Shown one piece after another: positions 56,155 to 64,000 of a stretch of DNA of 64,000 nucleotides. Each line of letters opens with the position of its first letter. The first letter of the stretch is position 1. Below the pieces are notes generated by a model. It saw only the letters and a program-made list of their open reading frames with translations, was not told the origin of the DNA and did no database searches. Source of the stretch: Agrococcus jejuensis (lineage in GTDB: Bacteria > Actinomycetota > Actinomycetes > Actinomycetales > Microbacteriaceae); contig NZ_LT629695.1 in the NCBI RefSeq assembly GCF_900099705.1, positions 124,001 through 188,000 on the forward strand, read 5' to 3'. A program made the translations under genes and the position numbers.

Positions 56155-57498
56155 GTGACCAGCGCCACCGCAGCATCCGACTCCCCCGCGACCGCATCCG
56201 ACGACCTGCCGCCCGGCGGACCCACGATCCAGCAGCGTCGCCGCTCGATGCTCGCGTCGGCGGTCGGCAACGGCCTCGAGTGGTTCGACTGGAACATCGC
56301 CGTCGTGTTCTCAGGCGCGCTGAGCAGCGCGCTCTTCGACCCGGCCGACCCGACGAGCGCGCTGCTGTCGCTGTTCGCGGTGCTAGGCGTCGGCTTCCTC
56401 TTCCGCCCGCTCGGCGGCATCCTGTCGGGCTGGCTCGCCGACCGTTGGGGCCGCCGCACCGTCATGGTGGCGACGATGCTCACGATGAGCGCCGCGTCGC
56501 TCGGCATCGCGCTGCTGCCGACGTTCGAGCAGGCGGGCGTGCTCGCGTCGGTCCTGCTGCTGATCGCACGCCTCGCGCAGGGCCTCGCGCACGGCGCGGA
56601 GTCGACGGCCGGCTACGCGTACATCGCCGAGATCGCGCCGCGTCGCCGACGTGGTCTCTGGTCGTCGACGCTCGCGATGGGCGTGCTCGTGGGGTCGATC
56701 CTCGCGTCGGCGATGGGCTTCGGCCTCAACACCGCGCTCGGCGTGGATGCCGTGGCCGAGTGGGCGTGGCGCATTCCGTTCGCGTTCGGCGCCGTGCTCG
56801 CGATCGTGGCGCTCGTGCTGCGCGTCGCGATGATCGAGTCCGACGTGCTGCGCACGGCGCAGGCGGAGGGCGAGGTCGGCGCCGAGGCGTCGTCGCCTGC
56901 CACTGCCGCCGACCGCGGCGACGCCGTGCGCTCGGGCGTGAAGGTGTTCTTCTTCGTCGCGCTCATCTCGATCGCGTTCTACACGTGGCTCACGTCGGCG
57001 TCGTCGCTCGCGACGGCGCAGCACGGCATGGAGCCGTCGGCGGCCTTCGCGTCGAGCCTCGTCGCGCAGCTCGTGTGCGTCGCGGTCATGCCGTTCGCCG
57101 GCATCCTCTCCGATCGCATCGGCCGACGCCCCGTCGCGCTCATCTTCACGGGTGGCTTCGCCCTGCTGACGGCGCCGCTCACGCTGCTCATCTCGAGCGA
57201 GGCGTGGACGCTGCTCGTCGCCCAGACGGTCGCGCTCGTGCTCGTCGCGTGCGGCAACGGCATCTACTCGGCGCTGCTCTCCGAGCAGTTCCGCACGCGC
57301 CACCGCGCCCGCGGCATCGGCATCGCGAACTCGCTGTCGGTCGCGATCTTCGGCGGCACGGCGCTGTACGTGAACCTGTGGCTGTCGTCGATCGGCGCGT
57401 CGTGGCTGTTCATCGTCTACGTGTCGCTCGTCGCCGTGGCCGCGTCGATCGCGGTGCTGCGGATGCGCGAGACGAAGGGCGTGGACCTGACGGCGTAG
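56155..57498 (+). CDS. MFS transporter, MHS type
   Basis: A 447-residue symporter with about 12 helices. It has the MHS opening ASAVGNGLEWFDWNIAVVFS (about residue 40) and the loop GGILSGWLADRWGRRTVM, followed by RLAQGLAHGAESTAGYAYIAE. The substrate is unknown. TAAGAT ends six bases before the GTG start, so the message is leaderless. It converges on the homocysteine methyltransferase gene with four bases between stops. It differs from the transporter at 6924 mainly in its first 35 residues, which are Ser/Ala-rich. Confidence 0.9.
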   Translation: MTSATAASDSPATASDDLPPGGPTIQQRRRSMLASAVGNGLEWFDWNIAVVFSGALSSALFDPADPTSALLSLFAVLGVGFLFRPLGGILSGWLADRWGRRTVMVATMLTMSAASLGIALLPTFEQAGVLASVLLLIARLAQGLAHGAESTAGYAYIAEIAPRRRRGLWSSTLAMGVLVGSILASAMGFGLNTALGVDAVAEWAWRIPFAFGAVLAIVALVLRVAMIESDVLRTAQAEGEVGAEASSPATAADRGDAVRSGVKVFFFVALISIAFYTWLTSASSLATAQHGMEPSAAFASSLVAQLVCVAVMPFAGILSDRIGRRPVALIFTGGFALLTAPLTLLISSEAWTLLVAQTVALVLVACGNGIYSALLSEQFRTRHRARGIGIANSLSVAIFGGTALYVNLWLSSIGASWLFIVYVSLVAVAASIAVLRMRETKGVDLTA

Positions 57499-57502
57499 GC
57501 GT

Positions 57503-58420
57503 CTACGTGGTCGTGGCGCTGCCCCACGCGTCGACGATCGCGGCGACGTGCCGCGCGTCGGTGCCGCAGCATCCGCCGAGGATGCGCACGTGCGGTACGA
57601 GCGCGCGCAGCGCGGCGACGTCGGTGCCGAGCTCGGTCGGGTCGCCGGCGTCGAGCTCGTCGGCGGCGTCGAGCTCGGCATGCGACCGACGCGACGCGTT
57701 GACGCGGAGTGCGCCGATGCGGTCGCGCACGGCGGGGGTCGCGCGAGCGAGGCCGGGCGCGACGTGGTCGGGATGCGCGCAGTTCACCATCCACGTGAGC
57801 GCCGCGCCGTCGGTCTCGGCGTCGACGAGGGCGATGGCGTCGCCGAGCTCGCTGCCGTCGGGCAGGCGTCCATCGGTCTCGACCGTGAACGACGGCACGA
57901 TCGGGATGCCGGCGGCCGCCGCGGCGCGCACGGCGCCGATCGCCTCGTCGGCGTAGGTGAGCGTCATGGCCGACACCCGGTCGGCGCCGGCATCGCGCAG
58001 GCTGCGCACCTGCGCCGAGTGGTACGCCTCGGCCTCGTCGGGCGTCATGCGCTCGCCAACGACGTAGCCGTCGCCGCGCGGGCCGATGGCGCCTTCGACG
58101 AGCGCACCTTCCCGCCCGTCGAGGGTCTCGCGCACGAACGCGACCGCGGCGGCGTTGGCCTTGTCGAGTGCGTCGGCGTCGCATCCGAGCCGTGCACCCC
58201 AGTCGGCGTTGGCGCGCCAGGTCGGGGTATCGAGCACGACCGGCAGCCCGCGCTCGTCGGCGATGGCCACGAACGCGTCGAAGTAGCGCCGCATCGCCGA
58301 GCGACCGTTCGCGTCGTCGAGCAGCGGGAAGGCCGCGAAGTGGGGAAGGGCGATGCCGTCATGGAACAGCAGCACCGTCTCGAGCCCCGCGTCGGTCACC
58401 GTGAGCGCATCCGTGGTCAT
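57503..58420 (-). CDS. Homocysteine S-methyltransferase
   Basis: Transfers a methyl group to homocysteine, usually from S-methylmethionine or S-adenosylmethionine, giving methionine without cobalamin. It is 305 residues. The zinc-thiolate ligands are visible: Cys in VNCAHPDH (about residue 200) and the pair in ILGGCCGTDARH near the end. The family opening is TDAGLETVLLFHDGIALP. The ATG at 58420 was chosen because it opens directly before that motif. It is divergent from the HAD gene, 133 bases apart. The nearby MFS gene could carry its methyl donor, which is a guess. Confidence 0.92.
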   Translation of the reverse strand: MTTDALTVTDAGLETVLLFHDGIALPHFAAFPLLDDANGRSAMRRYFDAFVAIADERGLPVVLDTPTWRANADWGARLGCDADALDKANAAAVAFVRETLDGREGALVEGAIGPRGDGYVVGERMTPDEAEAYHSAQVRSLRDAGADRVSAMTLTYADEAIGAVRAAAAAGIPIVPSFTVETDGRLPDGSELGDAIALVDAETDGAALTWMVNCAHPDHVAPGLARATPAVRDRIGALRVNASRRSHAELDAADELDAGDPTELGTDVAALRALVPHVRILGGCCGTDARHVAAIVDAWGSATTT

Positions 58421-58553
58421 CGTGCACCACCCCGTCCGCGGCCCAGCATCCTCGCGTCGTGCGCGCGACGCACGCGCGGGCACACGCTCGTCCCCCACCG
58501 TCGGCCGTATGAGCGCCCAGGATCGCCGCGCGAGTCGCGACTATCGTGGCGCG

Positions 58554-59125
58554 ATGCCCCTGCCCATCGCCGACCGCGCGCCCGCCGTGCTGTTCGACGT
58601 CGACGGCACGCTCTGCGACGTGCGCAGCATCCGCCACCACGTCGACGGCACGGGCCGCCGCAACTTCGACGCGTTCCACGCGGAGTCGATCGACTGCCCG
58701 CCGCACGCCCCGTCGTCGCGCTGGCGGCGCGTGCCCGCGAGCTGGGCTACCGCGTCGTCGTGGTGTCGGCGCGCAACGCCCGCTGGTCGTTCGTGACGAC
58801 GGCGTGGCTGCGCGAGCACGGCGTCGAGCACGACGAGCTCGTGCTGCGCGGCCGCACCGACCTGCGCCCCGACCACGAGGTGAAGACCGACATCGGCCGC
58901 CTGCTGTCGGCCCGCTACCGCGTCGCGCTCGCGGTCGACGACCGCGAGGACATCCGCGAGGTCTGGTGGTCGTTCGGCATCCCGGTAGCACTCGTCGACG
59001 ACGAGGGAGCGATCGGTGCGCCGTCGCCCGCGCTCGCGGCGGTGGATGCGGCGCTGGGCGATGTGCTCGCCGAGGCGAGCGCCGTGGGCCCGAGCGGGCT
59101 CGAACCGCTGACCCCCTCGGTGTAA
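58554..59125 (+). pseudogene. HAD/PNKP-like phosphatase, frameshifted
   Basis: The start codon and the first 53 residues are in one frame: AVLFDVDGTLCDVRSIRHHV has the DxD nucleophile, and the match runs to ESIDCPPHAP. The rest continues in another frame: PVVALAARARELGYRVVVVSARNARW and later AVDDREDIREVWWSFGIP, typical of the phosphatase domain of polynucleotide kinase. One base is missing near 58708-58711, in a run of four C. TATCGT ends six bases before the ATG, so the promoter is intact. The second frame reads on into the antisense of tRNA-Val. It may be a pseudogene or a sequence error. Confidence 0.8.
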
Positions 59126-59158
59126 ACGAGGTGCTCTGACCGACTGAGCTACGGGCCC
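59085..59158 (-). tRNA. tRNA-Val (anticodon UAC)
   Basis: A 74-base tRNA. Acceptor stem GGGCCCG pairs with CGGGCCC before the discriminator A, the D arm has GCUC/GAGC, the anticodon stem CCUCG/CGAGG holds the loop UUUACAC with anticodon UAC (Val), and the T arm is AGCGG-UUCGAAC-CCGCU. CCA is not encoded. Its 5' end overlaps the stop of the MFS gene on the same strand by 10 bases. The 3' half overlaps the end of the HAD frame on the other strand. Confidence 0.97.
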
Positions 59159-60363
59159 GGGTCGACGATACGCGAGCCCGACGACGCCGGCGTGCCCCGC
59201 CACGCGAGTGCCGCGACCGGAGCCGAGAGCGCGAGCACGACGGCGAGGGCGAGCACGCATCCGAGCCAGCCGAAGCCGAGGAACACTGGGCCGAGCGCGA
59301 CCGCCGCGACGGCGCCGCCGAGGTAGTAGGCGGTCAGGTAGAGCCCGACCGCCGACGAGCGGGCGACGACGACGTGGCGCGCGACGAAGCCCGTCGCACA
59401 CGACTGGCCAGCGAAGACCGCGACGCACGTGAGGGCGAGGCCGACGACGATCGCCCACGTCGCTCCCTGGGCGCCGAACGCCGCGATCGCGAGGCCGACG
59501 ACGCCGATCACGACGGCGGCGAGGAACGTCGGCACGAGGCCGACGCGCGCGATGACGCCGCCGACGCGCGGCGTCACGACGATCGCGAGCAGGAACACGA
59601 CGAACACGAGCGACACCTGCCACTCCGCCAACCCGTGCGGCGGCGCGACGAGCGCGAGCGATCCGTACGTGAACGAGCCCACCTGCAGCGCGAGCAGCGC
59701 CGCGCCGACGAGGCAGGTGGCGAGGATGCGGCCGTCGCGCAAGTGCGATCCGAATCCGCGCACGCCGGCACCGAACGAGGGCGACGGCGAGAAGCCGCGA
59801 TCGCGCGGCAGCCACGCGACGACAGCCGCCAGCGCAAGCGCGACGACGAGCGCGACCGCCACGAACGACCAGCGCCACCCGAGCGGCGCGGCGAGTCCCG
59901 ACACGAGCCGGCCGAGGAATCCGCCCATCGCGGTCCCGGCGACCTGCAGCGCGCCGAGCCGCACCGACAGCGACCCCGGCCACGCCTCGGGGATCATCGC
60001 GATCGACGTCGAGAACACGAACGGCACGAGCATCCCCTGCAGGATGCGCACGGCCACGAGCGCCCACAGCGTCGGCACGAGCGCGCAGAGCAGCGTCGTC
60101 GCGAGCACGCCGACGAGCGCCCACACGATCACGGCACGGCGGCCGAGACGATCCGAGATCGCACCCGCGATCGGTGCGGAGAGGGCGACGCCGAGCGTCG
60201 AGCCCGCGATCGTCCACGCCGCGGCGGACTCGGTCGCGCCGAGGTCGCGCGCGAGCGCGTCGAGGATGGGCTGCGTCGCGTAGAGCACCGACAGCCCGCC
60301 CACGCCCGAGGCGACGACGGCGAGACGGTCGCGGCCGGACGCGCCGGCGGCGACGTCAGGCAA
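59149..60363 (-). CDS. MFS transporter
   Basis: A 404-residue membrane protein with about 12 helices, of the drug/metabolite-exporter type (YnfM-like). It opens with [17 protein letters not shown], has [19 protein letters not shown] (motif A) and later [13 protein letters not shown]. The start is a TTG at 60363, whose eight-base overlap with the peroxiredoxin stop suggests coupling; no good alternative ATG precedes the first helix. The last codons overlap tRNA-Val by ten bases. The substrate is unknown. Confidence 0.87.
   Translation of the reverse strand: MPDVAAGASGRDRLAVVASGVGGLSVLYATQPILDALARDLGATESAAAWTIAGSTLGVALSAPIAGAISDRLGRRAVIVWALVGVLATTLLCALVPTLWALVAVRILQGMLVPFVFSTSIAMIPEAWPGSLSVRLGALQVAGTAMGGFLGRLVSGLAAPLGWRWSFVAVALVVALALAAVVAWLPRDRGFSPSPSFGAGVRGFGSHLRDGRILATCLVGAALLALQVGSFTYGSLALVAPPHGLAEWQVSLVFVVFLLAIVVTPRVGGVIARVGLVPTFLAAVVIGVVGLAIAAFGAQGATWAIVVGLALTCVAVFAGQSCATGFVARHVVVARSSAVGLYLTAYYLGGAVAAVALGPVFLGFGWLGCVLALAVVLALSAPVAALAWRGTPASSGSRIVDPGP
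59165..59170 (-). promoter_or_regulatory. Predicted -10 of tRNA-Val inside the MFS gene
   Basis: TATCGT on the minus strand ends six bases before the first base of mature tRNA-Val. At the usual spacing transcription would start at or next to G1, leaving no 5' leader. The -35 position is weak. Confidence 0.45.
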
Positions 60364-60814
60364 GCTGCGCGAGCGCCTCGCGGTAGGCGGCGATCGGGCG
60401 CGCCTCGCCCGGCTCGGTGCGGAACGCCGCCGCGACGAGGCCCGTGGCGTCGATCAGGTACGTCGCCCTCGTCGCGAAGCCGCGCTCGGGCAGGAAGGCG
60501 CCGTAGCGGCTCGCGACCTCGCCGTGCGGCCAGAAGTCCGCGAGCAGGCGGAAGCCGTAGCCCTCGACCTCGGCGAACTTCGCGAGCGTCGCCTTCGAGT
60601 CCACGGAGATCGCCAGCAGCTCGACGCCGGCGTCGTCGAAGAGCTCGATGGAGTCGCGCAGCTCGCACAGCTCTCCGGTGCACGTGCCCGTGAACGCCAG
60701 CGGGAAGAACACGAGCGCCACCGGCGTGCCGCGCAGCTCCGACAGCGTGACCTCCTCGCCACGGTGGTCGGTGAGCGTGAAGTCGGGGGCGATGTCGCCG
60801 ATGGTGGGACCCAT
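60356..60814 (-). CDS. Peroxiredoxin (AhpE/Bcp-like)
   Basis: Reduces hydrogen peroxide and organic peroxides in the cytoplasm. It is 152 residues with a thioredoxin fold. The peroxidatic Cys is in [19 protein letters not shown], with the PxxxTxxC pattern at residues 41-48. A second Cys four residues later could be resolving. It begins [22 protein letters not shown] chose the ATG at 60814, seven bases after CAGGAT; an ATG at 60823 is also possible. It is coupled to the downstream MFS gene. Confidence 0.92.
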   Translation of the reverse strand: MGPTIGDIAPDFTLTDHRGEEVTLSELRGTPVALVFFPLAFTGTCTGELCELRDSIELFDDAGVELLAISVDSKATLAKFAEVEGYGFRLLADFWPHGEVASRYGAFLPERGFATRATYLIDATGLVAAAFRTEPGEARPIAAYREALAQLA

Positions 60815-60882
60815 GGCACCCATCCTGGCACCGCGCTCCTGCGCCGCCGGACGGGGTGTGGATGCCGTCGCAGCATCCGTTC

Positions 60883-60946
60883 CGGGGTGCGGTTGCTGCA
60901 CTCAGGTGCGGTTGCAACAGCACCTCAATGCAGCAAGCGCACCTCG
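60883..60946. repeat. 64-bp near-palindrome upstream of aceE
   Basis: Symmetrical around 60914.5, with 27 standard pairs, one G-T pair and four mismatches. Nested pairs are GGTGCG/CGCACC, TTGCTGCA/TGCAGCAA and AGGTGC/GCACCT, closing on the palindrome GTTGCAAC. Half-sites GGTGCGGTTGC occur twice in the same direction. The 321-base gap between the peroxiredoxin and aceE starts holds this, a -10-like TAGAGT at 61058-61063 and nothing else I recognise. Confidence 0.7.
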
Positions 60947-61135
60947 CAACGGCGACATCCGCGCGACGACGCGCCGCGACAGGGCGACGACAACCCACGC
61001 CCACCCCACCGATTCCGCCACCCGCGCAGCAGCCGCGAGCGGCATCCGCGCCCGGGCTAGAGTGGATAGGTCGGCCGCGCTGGTGACCCCGGTGCAGCAA
61101 GACGTCGCAGTCCACGAGCCACGCAGGAGTCAGCA

Positions 61136-63856
<2,721 letters not shown>

Positions 63857-63865
63857 TCGGCCGCA

Positions 63866-64000
63866 TTGGATCGCACGAAGGCGCAGCAGCTCGCGTGGCT
63901 GCGCCGCATCGCGGGTGACCTGTCGTCGCAGGTCCTGAAGGAGCTCGACGACACCCTGCCGTGGTACCGCACGATGCCGCCGTCGCGGCGGGCCGCGGTG
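63866..64000 (+). CDS. Probable PucR/FasR-type regulator (5' end only)
   Basis: Forty-five codons to the window edge. Reading begins at a TTG nine bases after the aceE stop, and the peptide continues QQLAWLRRIAGDLSSQVLKE then LDDTLPWYRTMPPSRRAAV. This matches the N-terminus of helix-turn-helix regulators that lie between aceE and the fatty-acid synthase genes fabD-fabH in actinobacteria and activate them. The identification rests on a short piece and on gene order. The DNA-binding part is not in view. Confidence 0.6.
   Translation, partial: MDRTKAQQLAWLRRIAGDLSSQVLKELDDTLPWYRTMPPSRRAAV

Noticed and set aside
58546..59139. Plus-strand frame with Ser/Thr/Arg-rich translation over the HAD gene
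   Set aside because: It is the third frame of the same DNA and lacks any motif. The HAD domain is found in the other two.

Overview
The window is very GC-rich, mostly around 70% or more, and densely coded on both strands. Its gene content (SepH, DUF3159, DUF3710, DUF4193, DUF4191, DUF7455, a SigA/HrdB sigma factor with a Lys/Ala-rich N-terminus, polyphosphate glucokinase, GlnE beside a second glutamine synthetase, homodimeric AceE, a DUF222-HNH protein) points to an actinobacterium. Microbacteriaceae is the most likely family; an Agrococcus-like member is an inference from protein style only.

Layout. 0-5 kb: aconitase (3' end outside the window), then the dut-DUF3710-DUF3159 operon with a divergent DUF3093 gene. 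5-10 kb: DUF4193, the cell-division regulator sepH, an MHS-type transporter translationally coupled to a 3-hydroxyisobutyrate-dehydrogenase-like enzyme behind a TetR-like operator, and an alkaline-phosphatase-superfamily protein. 10-17 kb: both topoisomerase IV subunits (parC, parE) with a DMT exporter and a LysR regulator between them, then DUF7455. 17-21 kb: a polar amino acid ABC importer and the primary sigma factor. 21-30 kb: MFS and PAC2 genes, leucyl aminopeptidase, dihydrolipoamide dehydrogenase and the acyltransferase E2, a pseudokinase-like membrane protein, DUF4191. 30-41 kb: nitrogen and cofactor block: glnA with a GlnR-type box, an ECF42 sigma factor with its DGPF/YCII partner and a matching promoter, then nadE-glnA2-glnE, panB and DUF1697. 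41-46 kb: DUF222-HNH protein beside head-to-head REP-like repeats, a SPOR-type small protein, map, ppgK, an amine-type FAD oxidoreductase. 46-50 kb: fructose operon deoR-fruK-fruA. 50-54.6 kb: rnpB with a 1,080-bp insertion unit at its 3' end, then nif3, a zinc-ribbon-family protein and an RNase HI. 54.7-60.8 kb: a voltage-gated channel, small membrane proteins, two MFS genes, homocysteine methyltransferase, a frameshifted HAD phosphatase, tRNA-Val(UAC), and a peroxiredoxin. 61-64 kb: aceE and the start of a probable PucR/FasR-type regulator.

How the genes fit together. AceE, E2 and Lpd in this window supply the parts of a pyruvate dehydrogenase complex (E2 and Lpd are probably shared with oxoglutarate dehydrogenase), with aconitase feeding the same cycle. 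GlnA, GlnA2 and GlnE form a nitrogen assimilation group. The fru operon supplies fructose 1,6-bisphosphate and PpgK supplies glucose 6-phosphate.

The most unusual structures are a 90-bp exact duplication of the rnpB 3' end that brackets a lower-GC Sel1-repeat gene, a 64-bp near-palindrome upstream of aceE, a tRNA-Val with a promoter that seems to leave no 5' leader, and about 20 genes whose -10 hexamer lies 6-8 bases before the start codon, implying widespread leaderless mRNAs.
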